This document shows positions 20,683-32,160 of a stretch of 64,000 nucleotides of DNA, one piece after another. Under the pieces are notes generated by a model that worked only from the letters and a program-made list of their open reading frames with translations, was not told where the DNA came from and ran no database searches. The translations under genes were made by a program, and so were the position numbers. The DNA comes from Wyeomyia smithii (Eukaryota > Arthropoda > Insecta > Diptera > Culicidae), in assembly GCF_029784165.1 (NCBI RefSeq), contig NC_073695.1:103047306-103111305 (forward strand). The letters are read 5' to 3'. The stretch's first letter is position 1. The number at the start of each line of letters is the position of its first letter.

Positions 20683-22369
20683 ATGGCTGAAGATGATGCG
20701 GTAAGTTTTTGTACGATATTGTACTTTATTAGTAGATTATTTGTTCCGATAGTGAACTTAGAAATATGCCATGCTGGTAACTTTTATTTGGTAGGTAGGA
20801 TGTCTCTTGTTTCGAGGTTAAGGTAGTTTAAAGAATTTTATGTTCTAATATATATGATGTTACTTGATAGGCTTATGTTCTCTTTGTGTATTATTAAAAT
20901 CGAAGTGTATTTTCATTCGCAGATATTTGATCCTTCGTTGATGAAGAAAAAGAAGAAGAAGAAGACTCCATTTGATTTGGACGGTGCACTCGGGGTTGAT
21001 GATGGTGCAGATGTTGAGACGCCCGTTGCAGGTGATAGTTCTACTCCAGCGGAAAGTGGCAATACAGTAGGATTGGATGGAGTCGCAACAAATGACTTGG
21101 ATGATAATTTAGACCTGGAAAGTTTTGGCAAGAAGAAGAAGAAAAAGAAGAAGCCTTTCAATCTGGATGAATTAGATACAGCCCTTGCTGTTGCATCGGA
21201 AGGCAAAACCGAAGGCGAGAAAGAGGGCAAGGATGCTGGTAAAATGGATGATGCCGATGGTGCTGTTTTCAGCATTGGAGATGATGGACTGGATGACGAT
21301 GATATGAAGATCGACTTCAGCATGAAAAAGAAAAAGAAGAAGAAGAAGGATCTAACGGAGTTGATGGAGGCTGAGGAAGCTGCTCGGGAGGAGGAGAAGG
21401 AAAATGGTATATATTTCTATCTATTTTCTACCTAAAAGTTAATTTTTTCTGAATACTATTCTGTGCATGATATAGCGTATTAAATTTTAAAGGTAGTTCC
21501 CCGTAAGCTATAAATGTTTTTCAAATTACATGCCTTACGGATAACGATGGAAGCGGTGCGGAGTTCGGTACAATATTAATTTTTATTTCATATAATACAG
21601 CGGTTTTTAATCTTAAAACATGACAGCAACGGTGGACAATTTTTTTTTCTATCTTGATGGTCAAAATTAATTTCCAAAAACAGGTAGAGATCTCTATGTC
21701 TGATCGTTATTTATCAACTATGTATGATAATAGTTAAAAGTTTTTTAACAGGGATTCGCTTATAACGTGTGGGTTAAAGACCGCTGATATATACCTAGAC
21801 ATCTATTTAAAAAATTGCGCTCATTCAGTTGTTATCTCTTCGCAGTGGATGAACACAGCACAACATGGGCTGGCTCGGACCGTGACTATACGTACGATGA
21901 GCTTTTGCAACGTGTCTTCGAAATCATTCTGGACAAGAATCCCGATATGGCAGGCGGACGAAAGCCTAAATTTGTTATGCGTCCACCCCAAGTTCTTCGA
22001 GTAGGCACGAAAAAGACCTCTTTTGCCAACTTCACGGAAATATGCAAAACTTTGCATCGACAACCGAAACATTTACTGGACTTTCTGTTGGCTGAATTGG
22101 GAACCAGCGGTTCGGTGGACGGCAATTCGCAGCTCATCATTAAGGGTCGATTCCAGCCAAAGCAGATCGAGAATGTTTTGCGACGGTATATCAAGGAGTA
22201 CGTGACATGTCATACCTGCCGTTCACCCGAAACTCTTCTACAGAAGGACACTCGTCTGTTTTTCCTACAGTGCGAATCTTGTGGGTCACGTTGTTCCGTG
22301 GCCAGTATTAAGTCTGGTTTCCAGGCCGTCACCAGCAAGCGTGCTGCTATCCGAGCGAAAACGGCTTAG
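20683..22369 (+). CDS. eIF2beta: Eukaryotic translation initiation factor 2 subunit beta, complete, 3 exons
   Basis: Beta subunit of cytosolic eIF2, the GTPase that delivers initiator tRNA to the 40S ribosome. Exons 20683-20700 (MAEDDA), 20923-21406 and 21846-22369; introns 222 and 439 bp, GT-AG, in frame. 1026 nt encode 341 residues (human 333). The three lysine boxes that bind eIF5 and eIF2B-epsilon are visible: K-runs after FDPSLM (about residue 14), before PFNLDEL, and before DLTELMEAEE. The core has DRDYTYDELLQRVFEI and KPKFVMRPPQV. The C-terminal C4 zinc finger uses C289, C292, C310 and C313 (CHTC...CESC). All hallmarks intact. Convergent with the STN1-like gene. Confidence 0.97.
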
Positions 22370-22664
22370 ACTTTATAAGTTTTGTTTTTTTGATGGCTCC
22401 ATTGTACCATTCAGTTGATTATGACCAATTAGCTCTGATTTTCTTGAGGCGAGAGGCAGTATAGAATGGGTTTGGAAATGAAACTAGTTGAAAGTTTGTT
22501 TCAAATTCGCGTTATGTTCTTTATTTACCGGCATGCTATGTCAACTAGAATATGTGCGCGGAAATATACATCAAAATTACTCAATTGTATAAGTTTCTAT
22601 CTGGCTTAATTAAACGCACCTCATATACAACATGGAATAGTCTCAAAAGCTTCGAAATTCTTTA
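22370..22664 (+). other. eIF2-beta 3' UTR / convergent intergenic region
   Basis: Non-coding. No canonical AATAAA seen; ATTAAA-like AT-rich stretches occur near 22608. Shared between two convergent genes. Confidence 0.35.
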
Positions 22665-22831
22665 TAGGGATGGGCGAAGGACGAAAGAACGAGCGGCTCA
22701 CGATAAAATAAACTACGGTTTTTTTTAAACCGAAACAATACTGAAATAGACTCGTTCAAACGACTCGGTTTGCCACGATGAGGGAGTGGTTCATAGCCGC
22801 TCTTGGAAAAGGGCCGTTCTGCCCACCCCTA
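22665..22831. mobile_element. MITE with TAGGGRTGGGC ends abutting the STN1-like stop codon
   Basis: 167 bp, ends TAGGGATGGGCG and TAGGGGTGGGCA. The next base on the gene side is the last base of the STN1-like TAA stop. Flanks suggest a short TAA or TATAA duplication, so the class is uncertain. Confidence 0.6.
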
Positions 22832-23674
22832 TTATAGATCAATCCCGAGGGCGGGAGCATATCGCTGTTCATAGCAAAGAGCAAGGTGTGTTTTCCAAAA
22901 CACTTCAGCAGATCTTCCAGGTGTATTATGGTCAGCATGCATACTGTAGGCATAAACCGAAACGCGATCCCAACGATTCAGGAACGGTCGACCAATAACG
23001 AAACATCGAGTGCCCAGAGTGAAATATTCCAACCGTTGCTGGCAGCGACTTTTCACCAATGATAACAAGAGTTTCAGATCTTCTTTGTCTTCCGATTTCT
23101 CTGGAACCTGCTCTTCATTAAGAGGACTGCGTGTTTTCAGAATATCCTCACATTTATTGGCGGAAATTAGATTCTCTGTAAAATTGAAGATATAATGTAG
23201 TTTATTTTTCAAGTTGATATATATTAAGTAAGCCTTACCTACATCCCTAACAAGCCCATGCGCGTAATGTACATCAACTATTCCGGATCCGTCGTCCAGT
23301 TTGTAAATATGTGTGTTATTCTCCTGCCGTACAACTCCCGGGCTTATTCGTCCGTAGATCATAACGTTTTTAAAATCGATCCCAAACAATGACCCTACAT
23401 ATGCTTCTTGATAAAAATTGACGAGGTTCATGTGAATTATCTGTAGGGGAATTACATCTTCAATGTGTTTCTGTTGACGAAGAACTCTTTTTTGTTTTCG
23501 ATGATCTTGAATGCCTCTGAGGAAGTTTTCAAACTCGCATATATACTCATCATTGGTCAAATCAACAGTATCCATTGCAAAAGAAACGTTCGGTGTAACG
23601 TCCCGCTGCATTAAATGACGTGGGATCTGTTGCTCTACATCGTCAAGTTCGGTTTTAATCTGATCGAGATCCAT
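22832..23674 (-). CDS. OB-fold protein, STN1 / Verrocchio-like telomere-capping protein (2 exons)
   Basis: Exons 23674-23239 and 23175-22832, with a 63-bp AT-rich GT-AG intron. The intron is a multiple of three and stop-free, so an unspliced 280-residue product is also open; the spliced product is 259 residues. A single OB fold is apparent: VMIYGRI at 104-110, a variable loop, then YKLDDGSGIVDVHY at 124-137, aligning with the VLGTVIGV ... YGVDDSTGVI strands of STN1. A helix (LLLSLVKSRC), a GTRCFVIGRP strand and a closing VYDQ-like helix (FWKTHLALCYEQRY) follow in STN1 order. STN1 binds single-stranded telomeric DNA in the nucleus within CST; in flies, which lack telomerase, Verrocchio is the relative. 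The STN1 C-terminal winged helices are absent, as in Verrocchio. Family call is by motif order only. Confidence 0.65.
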   Translation of the reverse strand: MDLDQIKTELDDVEQQIPRHLMQRDVTPNVSFAMDTVDLTNDEYICEFENFLRGIQDHRKQKRVLRQQKHIEDVIPLQIIHMNLVNFYQEAYVGSLFGIDFKNVMIYGRISPGVVRQENNTHIYKLDDGSGIVDVHYAHGLVRDVGKAYLIYINLKNKLHYIFNFTENLISANKCEDILKTRSPLNEEQVPEKSEDKEDLKLLLSLVKSRCQQRLEYFTLGTRCFVIGRPFLNRWDRVSVYAYSMHADHNTPGRSAEVFWKTHLALCYEQRYAPALGIDL

Positions 23675-24607
23675 TTTTTCTGATGAACCTTAATCAGCTG
23701 GCTTTGTTTATAGAACACCGGCATTTGTTTCGGGTTGGGTTACAATTCTTATTGGATAATATTTATAATCCACTCATCGCGCTCATCGCACTCATCTGAC
23801 AGTTAACAGCGCTGCCAACCATAAATATTAGGTTTACAGAAGAAAACGTCAAAACGAAAAAATTGCAGCGACTGATATCGAGAAAAGCTGGTGAATTTCA
23901 TCGTGATGGAGAAAAAAACTATTTAAATGATTTGAAAAGCTATTGCTTTGGCGAAAAGAGTCGAATTACAGAAAAGCTATTATTGTTGTGTAATATAAAG
24001 AGGATATTGTTGGCGGTAAGTTCTGATTTTGTGGAAAATTTCGGTTTTCGTGTTCTGCGTATTCAGTCCACGTAACATTTTCACCAGCAAACGTACCAAG
24101 CCTGTACTTCGAATCAATATGGCGGTTGTGTTGGAAAATATCAAAACATACGCAGCGTGTTTCACTTTTCGGTTTACGAAGTCTTCGAATGGTGTAAATG
24201 GTTTTTGAAGTATATTGAAGAAGCAGTGATTGCTAAAATTCGTAACTATATGTACATTCATGAAGAATCATTTGCATTCTCATTTTTGGAAAAAGATATA
24301 CCTCTAGAAAAACATAGGTATAGTTGAACAAGCGGAAGAATCTTAATGCGAAAAGGTAAAAATTAGTTAAATCGCAAAAGAGTAATGCGCCTTTCGGTTT
24401 TGCGAGCTATATATCGCAACAGTTTATTTTACATAGGTCTTATTACTTATTCTACTGGAGATAGGATTATAGACACTATATATAGTGTCTACAATTGCTA
24501 ATTTTATAGCTATATATAGGTATATTTTTATTTTATTTGTGTGTTATGGCTTGTTAGTCAAATGATCTATTAGTTTATTATTTGGGTGATCAGAAATGGT
24601 GAAAATG
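23675..24607. other. Spacer upstream of STN1-like gene
   Basis: Contains that gene's promoter region. Open frames at 23863-24075 and 23980-24261 show no motif. A tandem TATATAGTGTCTA-like stretch lies near 24478. Confidence 0.35.
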
Positions 24608-24610
24608 TTA

Positions 24611-24890
24611 TAGCGAATTTCTTTATTCCACTGTGTGCGGGCAAAATTGCCGAAGAATAATAAAACGTCATCGCCATTTAAGACGCAAGTAAGAAAGAGA
24701 TGCCAGATAATTGTTTACGAACTTAGCACGTGTGGTGGTGGGTTGAAGCTGACAAATTTTACAGTGCGCTTCGGGCAGCACGGCAGGTCAAAACTGGGTC
24801 AAAATCGAGCGAATAAAGAATGGTTTTGACAGCAGTTAGTGCGCTTCCAGGTCAAAACGAGGTGAGCTGGTGGAATAAAGAAATTCGCTA
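24611..24890. mobile_element. Harbinger-like MITE, TAGCGAATTTCTTTATTCCAC ends
   Basis: 280 bp. TIRs of about 21 bp; TTA duplication at 24608-24610 and 24891-24893. A second, truncated copy lies at 2462-2661. Non-coding. Confidence 0.8.
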
Positions 24891-24893
24891 TTA

Positions 24894-25315
24894 GTAAAAA
24901 CAAATAGCTCTCAAATTTCTATAAGTAAAAACATCAAAAAATAATACCCGCAATTGTGATTGTATTGTCTGCAAATATATGTTTGACACCCGGCGTTATT
25001 GAATATGCCATGGAAAGCGCAATATCATAGCTACTCTGCAAATGAGTTTAAAGAGTAAATATTCAGCGGTCCTGGAATTCAAATCTTGTGTTCGAAGTGC
25101 GTGGATTTGTTACGTTCTATCGTACAAATTACGAAACATCGTGGATTACCTTATGAATTTTCCAATTCTATTAGTTTCTCCCAGCTAACATTTGCACATA
25201 CGATTGCGCGGCTGTCGTGTCATATTTCGCGACTGGCGAGATAGTCTGTGGTTACATGCTAAACAAAGTTGTAGATAAAAAATTCCAACACTTTTAATCT
25301 GAGTCTGAAGATTAG
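24894..25315. other. AT-rich spacer
   Basis: Nothing recognised. Confidence 0.35.
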
Positions 25316-25317
25316 TA

Positions 25318-25742
25318 CAGTCGGACTCGATTATCCGGAGACTCGATTATCCGGAAACTCGATTTTCCGGAATTCGATTATCCGGAATTTCAGATTCGAT
25401 TATCCGGAATTTTATTTTTTTGGTGTCCATTTTCAATTTTTATTCCGAAATTTTGCCTTTACCATCCCTTCTCTCATATTTGTTTCAATTTAAGTCACTT
25501 CCGGCATGTTTGGGACATGTTCGAATTAAGTGAAAATAATTAATGTCCAATTTATTTATTTTGCTTCTCAAGATTTTTCCTCTTCGCCTTAGAAATATTT
25601 TCTGGTTACGCCACACAAGTGAAACAAAGAAAAGAAATATTTATTTCATGTTCGTTAAGCGCAAAATTTCAGTATTTTTTCTGTGATTCGATTATCCGGA
25701 GTGAAATTTTTGTTGTTGTTCCGGATAATCGAGTCCGACCTG
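25318..25742. mobile_element. pogo-like non-autonomous element
   Basis: 425 bp. Left end CAGTCGGACTCGATTATC and right end CAGGTCGGACTCGATTATC, flanked by TA (25316-25317, 25743-25744). The subterminal motif CGATTATCCGGA is repeated several times. CAGT-type ends plus TA duplication fit pogo/Tigger. A decayed end of the same family is at about 40040-40127. Confidence 0.8.
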
Positions 25743-25953
25743 TAGTTGATATCTAGGAATTTAAAATTTATTTTATGAGTAATTGATTTACAGTAAGATT
25801 AAGCTTATGGACAAGAAATTACTTCGAATCATTTCTTCTTTTACCTTTCCCTTAAGTAATAAGTAAATTTGCTTTTTTTACATATGATTAATACTTAAAT
25901 ATCACACATCTAATTTTTGATGTTTTTTAGAAACTGCTTTTCATAGTGAACGT

Positions 25954-26500
25954 CTACAGCAGATGTTTTGAAATAACCCCTCCCTCAGTTAGTCTCACCA
26001 ACTTTAAACGCTTTTCAAAGCTGTCGCAATCGGCATGCACGGATTCTGTTGGTATTCCATCCCAAATTCCCTGAATAACCGCTCTAAACTGTTCCAAATC
26101 GGAGATATAATCATCAAGCTTCGACGCAAGCAAGCGTATACTGCCGCTCCAAGCATAACTGTCCCAGCGTCCATAAGGTTTGCACAGAATATGGGACAGT
26201 TGTGCTTGGAGCGGCAGTATAGGACCAGACCAAAAAAGTCCATTGGGTTCAGATGTGGGAAGCTTGGCGATCAACTTTACACTTCGTGTAGGACTTACAT
26301 TCAAGGTTAGTTGCCAAAATATTGTGGACAGATCCAATAAATATATTCTGATCGGTTGCAAGTTTTCGAATCGAACATTGTCTTTTTCGCTCACAACTTA
26401 AACTGCTTGCGGTGTTTTTGCAGATCGTGGCCGACCGGATCTTCTCCCAAAGAGGTTGTGTCGTTGGGTCTTGATGGTTTTGTAACGAAAGCTCTATCAA
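25954..26500 (-). pseudogene. Tc1/mariner transposase relic
   Basis: Minus-strand coding blocks in different frames: an N-terminal helix-turn-helix-like part near 26470-26290 (SIRKLATDQNIFIGSVHNIL) and a C-terminal part near 26110-25990 (IWDGIPTESVHADCDSFEKRLKLV, typical of the mariner end). The catalytic centre is missing and frameshifts separate the pieces. A short palindromic block lies between them. Confidence 0.75.
26132..26219. repeat. Short inverted repeat inside the transposase relic
   Basis: ATACTGCCGCTCCAAGCATAACTGTCCCA faces its near-complement across a short spacer. A related motif occurs near 48664-48695 (TGGGACAACTATGTG ... CGGCAGTA), suggesting a small dispersed family. Confidence 0.6.
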
Positions 26501-26510
26501 TTCTCTACAA

Positions 26511-27354
26511 TTAGTTCTCAGCAGTTGTCTGTTTCTGAGTTATAACGCTTTGAACATTTTAAAAAGTGTAACTAACATGAAAGTGCCTATTTGATTTTTT
26601 TTTGCTTTGGACTTAGCATTGTGGAGACCTGTGCTGCATTTTGGTTTGATGATCGGTGGCTTGCAACTAGAGTGGCCTTTTTTATATGGTCGTTTTTGAA
26701 GCTATCGATCTAAATGGGCGCCCGGCTGTAAAAGTTTCCTTTCGACCTCTACAATGAGCCACGAAAATTTGAAGTTGATCGGAGTTTAGTTAATAGATTT
26801 ATAAAGCGCTTATATATTAGAAATCGACATATCGATATATTCAAATACACTTATATTTTTATAAAACAATAATGTTACTGTGTATCCTAATTTAAGTTGA
26901 AAATGATCTATAACTTTTGTAGTTTATTAAATAGTGCGGCTTTTGAATGAGATTGATATTTATTCGGCATGAATGAACAACATGCAATATAACCAGGTTC
27001 GTCTCTTTATGTATTGAAAGACAGTTATAATCTTTGGTAAATATAACACCACGCTCTGTGGTGTCGTTTACATCGAGTAATTTTCGGCAGAATATTGCTA
27101 TTCCTTATTATTTTACTCTTCGGCTGGGTCACGGTCTAAAAAATCAATATTAAGTTCAAAAAAAAAAAAAAAAAGAAAGCATCGGTTTTGTAGGAAATGA
27201 GATGGAATAAATCACATAATAGTAACTGTTCAATAGGCTTGAGGTTTCGTATTTCTTAAATGCAACTAAATGTAGGGTTTGACTATAAAAACAAAAATGT
27301 CTCGTTTTTCGTCGTGATGAGTAAAAAGGGTCGCTTTACAAGCAAGCTCTTCAA
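26511..27354. other. AT-rich spacer with poly-A
   Basis: No gene recognised. An A-run lies at about 27159-27174. Confidence 0.35.
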
Positions 27355-29427
27355 GGAGGCTGCGTAGTAGGGTGGTTTACTGGTAAAACCGATATTTTTT
27401 TAATACCGAAGTACTGGTATTGGAGAGGCAAAAAACCGGTATTTTCGGTATTTTTCTTAAAATTAAGAAAAAACTTGTCACAATATTCATAAATCATTAT
27501 AAGGCTAATGAATGCTACCCACTTAGGTAGGCGTTACAAATCACATAAAGGTGTATATAATAATACATTTAGACAGAAGCAACATTGAATTTTAATTTGC
27601 CAATACCTATTAATCAATTTTTATTTGTTCTGCTTGGATTCAGACGATGTGTTTGTGTGTATCGATAATATGTCAGAAAACCAGTGATGGCATGAACTCG
27701 TGCAAAGTTGAACTGAGTAACACTTCTCCATTTTTGAATCCAACTTGAATCTGCTTTCTCTCGATAGTTTGAGTTTTTTTGCACCGCACACTTTGATCGA
27801 TTGAGTTTAAATGCGTGCAATGCATGCAGTGCACGATGTATCCAGCGATGCAGGCGATGATGTAACGCGATAAGTTTTGTTTTTAGATCGAATTTATGCT
27901 TTCAAAAGACAATGCAACAAACTGTTGCAGCAGACGCGGCGCGAATTTCATCGCAATTCGATTTTTATGCAATTGTTGTTATGCAGGATTTAAACTCGAA
28001 TCTAACTCAAGTGTAATGCACTGTTAATAAGGTTTACGTGCAAACCGAAAATAAATGTGCAAACAAGTTTTAAAACTCACTTGGATACGAGTGCAAAGTC
28101 ACACTGCCTACTCTGCAGAAAACTTCATATCAACAAAGCAAAACATTTATTTTCTAAGTAGAACAGATGATTTCTTTAAACATTCATACTTACAGAGGCA
28201 ATTCGTGGATTTTGAACCTACCAGTTCAAGTTTGAAGCAGTAATCACAATAATGTCCGCGAAAAAAACGCAAGTCATTTTTCGTTTTGCGCTATTTGAAG
28301 GTAAAACTAAAAAATAATACTACAAGGTATACAGCCCTAGGGGTTGTAGAAATTCGTGCTACAAAACGCTGATGATCGCACCACCACCGCACAGTGGTCG
28401 AAAAAGGCAATTTGACGAACTTAATTCATTTGTGCTTAAACGGTTGATGTTAGACAATGTTCAAAAGAATTGTTCACAAAAATAGAACGGAAATGTTGAT
28501 AAGAAATTTTTTTGATCATGGCCTACAATCATGAAAATAAAAAATCTAACTTTTGATACAGCGAAGATACATGAATAGTTTCTTTAGCAAAGCAAACCCC
28601 CTCAAATTTAGTTTTTCTAGCATAAGTTTTTAAATATTGTTTATTTTTTCAGTTTTATTATTAATTTTTTTTCAGTTTTATTATTAAATAGTACAGAGAG
28701 GATGACTTGTGTTTTTTTCGTGGACATTATTGCCATTACTTCCCCAAACTATAATTTTCAGAATTTTGTACCTAGTTGAACAAAAGTAGGTTCAAAAACC
28801 AAGAGTTGCCCCTAGTTTGTATTAACCCGAAATAAAAAATAAAAATACCGGTTTCTTACCGGTTTTTATTTTTATGAATACCGAAATACCGGTTTTTCGA
28901 TAAGTCCCTAATACCGACCACCCTACTGCGAAGTCGCAAGTTTACAGAGTCCGCTTTGCTGAGCGGTCGTAGGTTCGAATCTTAGTAGAATCAAGCCATT
29001 CGATGACTCAAAGGACTTAAGGTTGGGTTTATTTTATTATGATTTTTTTTGTAAGATTTGGACCACTGCGATCATTATTTTGATCTTTTGTGGTAATTTT
29101 ATTAAAACACCTTGGTGTGCTTCCTCTGAACAAAATAAGTCCCTCTTATAATAAACTGGTCAGAAGGACGCTCAACTAAACTTCTCCAGGGAATCATAAT
29201 TGGTGATATTTGGCAGAAGGAACGTGGCTCGGTATAGTAGAGCAAGTAAGTGTGTAAAAGGAAGGGTGAAATCATTATACATAAGCACGGATAAAATAAT
29301 AATAAGCATGCCACTTTTAATAGCGATATTGCTAATAACAGAAGTGCAGGATACAGCAGACACCCGGGCATATCTCACAATAGATCAACTATTCTGGTCG
29401 CAGTGAGGAGGTCCATACAGGAAAAAA
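27355..29427 (+). mobile_element. tRNA-derived SINE, copy 1, split by a hAT element
   Basis: The left 13 bp of the SINE (27355-27367) and its remainder (28926-29427) are separated by a 1.56-kb hAT insertion. The B-box-like GGTTCGAATC is at about 28972. The body matches copies 2 and 3 through to ...GTCCATACAGGAAAAAA. Flanking AGCTCTT repeats at about 27345 and 29430 suggest an imperfect target duplication. Confidence 0.8.
27368..28925. mobile_element. hAT-type element, TAGGGTGGT ends
   Basis: 1558 bp. TIRs TAGGGTGGTTTACTGG / TAGGGTGGTCGGTATT, subterminal ATACCGGT-type repeats, and an 8-bp duplication CTGCGTAG / CTGCGAAG (one mismatch; 27360-27367, 28926-28933). No transposase reading frame recognised, so non-autonomous or decayed. 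Confidence 0.8.
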
Positions 29428-29625
29428 GAGCTCTTTATAATCGCCGCGAACTAGATTGCGTTTGAGCGAATTATTCGATCATTAATTGGCTATGAAAGAA
29501 TTGATTTCGTTTGATGCTTTTGTAAAACGGTTGAAGACGAGTGTTTGAGGTGCGCTGCTTTTGCTATATTTTATATTTTTGCATAAAAGTTCATAGACAT
29601 TGAGAGGACAAGTAAGACTGGTTAG

Positions 29626-30764
29626 CAGGGTGGCCACCCAACCGGTAAAACCGGGAGAACCGGGAAAAAACCTGGAATCGTTTGGAACTGGGAAAAACCG
29701 GGAAAAAACCGGGAATTTTACTGAACATTACAAGCCGGGGTGAGATTGTGCCAGTGGGGGTGGGATTGTGCCATACAAACCCATTTTTTGTCAGCCGTCT
29801 CATGGCGATCACAAGACCAAAATTTCTCAAGTAAGTTTCCTCGAATACTTAAAAAAAGACTAGTCCTGTGACCCGGAAAAGATGGCTGACATATCTTACA
29901 GTGCATAAAACAGTTTTTGTTTTTATTCATCTTCCTCTTGGAAGCTAACTTGACCAAGGTAAGCTCCCCGGAAGTAGCATTCAAATGGCCCGAATTTTGC
30001 CCAGGGCAAATGTCGCCTATAGATGTCGCCAAGAATACTCACAACTATTGAGTATGCATTCGACGAAGACATTGCTGACTTCCTACCTTGATACTTTTTG
30101 TAGAGATCTGATAGCTGCTTCAGGCAAGAAACTTCCTAACTTTACTGTGTTTATTAAGAAGATTCTGATTCTATCGCATGGCAATGCCACGTTGGAGCGA
30201 GGTTTCTCCGTGAACAAGGAGTGCGTTGTCATGAATTTGGAAAAGACAGACTTGTAGCGCAGCGCTTGGTGTACGATACAGTACAGGTTGCCGGAGGAGG
30301 ACACGAAATTGATATTGATGAGGAGATGCGTGAGCTGCTGGAATAACGTGTTTTAAGTGTTATGAAAACACTCTTTTATATATTACTCTTTTATATATTG
30401 GATCTTATCTGGTTGAGGTAAAAACGATTCCTTCAAACTTAATTTGGCCTAGAATTCCTCGGTTATGAGTATTATATGCGTTGTTTATAAGATACTTGTA
30501 GACATCTCCTCTCGGAAAGGTGACATCCGTCGCATTTTTCGGTTTTTTGCGACTATATCTCTTGATTTCAATAAGGCTGAACACGTCAAGAAGTGACTTA
30601 GAGCATGTTGACATGTAAATCGAAAGTCACGCTTTTTTATTCCTTAACTGCATGGAAAACTACAGAATTCAAAAGTAAAATTAACCAGGAAAAATATTTG
30701 AACGAACCAAGAAAAACCGGGAGAAAACCGGGAATTTAATTTCGGGTTTTGAGTGGCCACCCTG
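29626..30764 (+). mobile_element. hAT-like element (6-bp duplication family), copy 1
   Basis: 1139 bp with ends CAGGGTGGCCAC, flanked by GGTTAG (29620-29625, 30765-30770). Subterminal repeats of AACCGGGAAAAA. Retains a degraded piece of a hAT C-terminal dimerisation region near 30130-30345 (motif LSHGNATLERGFSVNKE), broken by a one-base deletion relative to copy 2. Confidence 0.82.
30130..30345 (+). pseudogene. hAT transposase C-terminal remnant
   Basis: KILILSHGNATLERGFSVNKE is the conserved hATC core. After VVMNLEK the frame shifts (GAAAAGAC here, GAAAAAGAC in copy 2). Domain order and upstream catalytic region are absent. Confidence 0.7.
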
Positions 30765-30770
30765 GGTTAG

Positions 30771-32160
30771 TTTTCGAGCGAGCAAATCACTTAACACAGC
30801 AACACAAACTTGCCTGAAATATTCCAATCTACTAGCGTATTATGAACTATTTCGGCGATTTTTGCCAGAACCCGAATCAACTTAGGGCGCGCTCAAGGAC
30901 TTTGCTGTTTTACCGTAAGTCACGAGAATTGCAATTCGATCAACATGACATCTGCAAGACCTGTCTCAAATTTTTATTTAATTAAACTTTTTTTTATGAG
31001 ACAGCACTTGAACACCGTTATTTGCTCGACAAAAAAGGTACCAAAAGTACCAAAAACTGTAGAAGCTCATCTTTTTTCAAGTAAGCGTTAGTGGTTTCCC
31101 GTAAGAATTTTCTTATTATCGAAAATCCGGTTTTCCGGGTATATATTCTGAAAAAAAAAAAAAAACAAACTGCGAATTACTTTACTTTGTATTCATATCG
31201 AGCTTGTATTAAAATACTTAACCGTAAAAATACCGCCCTCCATTGACAAGTACTGAAATATGCATAGTTGGACGCTAATTTCTACAAATGTTTGTAGAAG
31301 TTTGAAAGCAAAATGAAGCAGATCGCAGGAAAATCAGACTGGGACCGGTTCCAACAAAGTCATGTACATGAATTCCACGAAGCGATTCGACCGATCCAAT
31401 ATTCATTAAACAAATAACCAACCCAGCAAAAGAAACAATGCAAGGTCGAGGGATGGAGTACAACGATTCTATGACACTTATTAGACTTGTTTACACAACG
31501 ATCGAAAATTAAAAGTTCTACCCTGAAGCAACAATTGCATTGAAGGAATTAAAGCGTTAGAAATCCAGCAGAGCCGCCTTATTTCAAATCAATGTCAACC
31601 AACGGCACTGAGACATTCTATTAGCGGAGAAACACTGAGAGAATTGAGCGATTCAACCGTCAACCTAAATCCTAAATTTTACGATTGGCATTGTTTGATC
31701 AATGTTTACCATCAGACCGGGTAGAGTGTGGAATGCCCAACCCGAAGTCTGGTCAGCCTACCTTTTTTATAGTCCGATTTTATATCGATTGAATAATTTA
31801 TCCTTTTTTGCATATAAGCTCGACTGTTTTGATTGTTTGGACTTAAACATGGTTCTTTTGATATTTAATGAACTACTCAAATGCATGGCGCAATTGTTCT
31901 AAAAATTGACTGATATCGTTGAAATTTAAAAAAATGGAGACTATTCAGTAATGCGTATTGGTTATGTTTTTTTTCTTTTGGTGGTGTTTTACCTAGTAGG
32001 TATCAATCACATACATGAGAAAAATGCGCGTGGGTGGCTAAACCCCTACTAGCGCTCCCGGTAGCTACGGGCTTGTATAGAGCTTTCTGACAGGTCAGTC
32101 AAGCACACTAAATTCGGATTGTTCACCTCATAAATGACTCTTACTTAACTCTAGCGGCGT
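30771..32160. other. AT-rich spacer
   Basis: No gene, RNA or complete element recognised in this 1.4 kb. An A-run lies near 31151-31164. Confidence 0.35.

Noticed and set aside
22665..22834. MITE insertion truncating the STN1-like protein
   Set aside because: Removing the element leaves CTATAA in frame, so the stop codon is native and not created by the insertion.
25954..26394. 146-residue host gene
   Set aside because: Motifs match the mariner transposase ends with frameshifts and a missing catalytic core.
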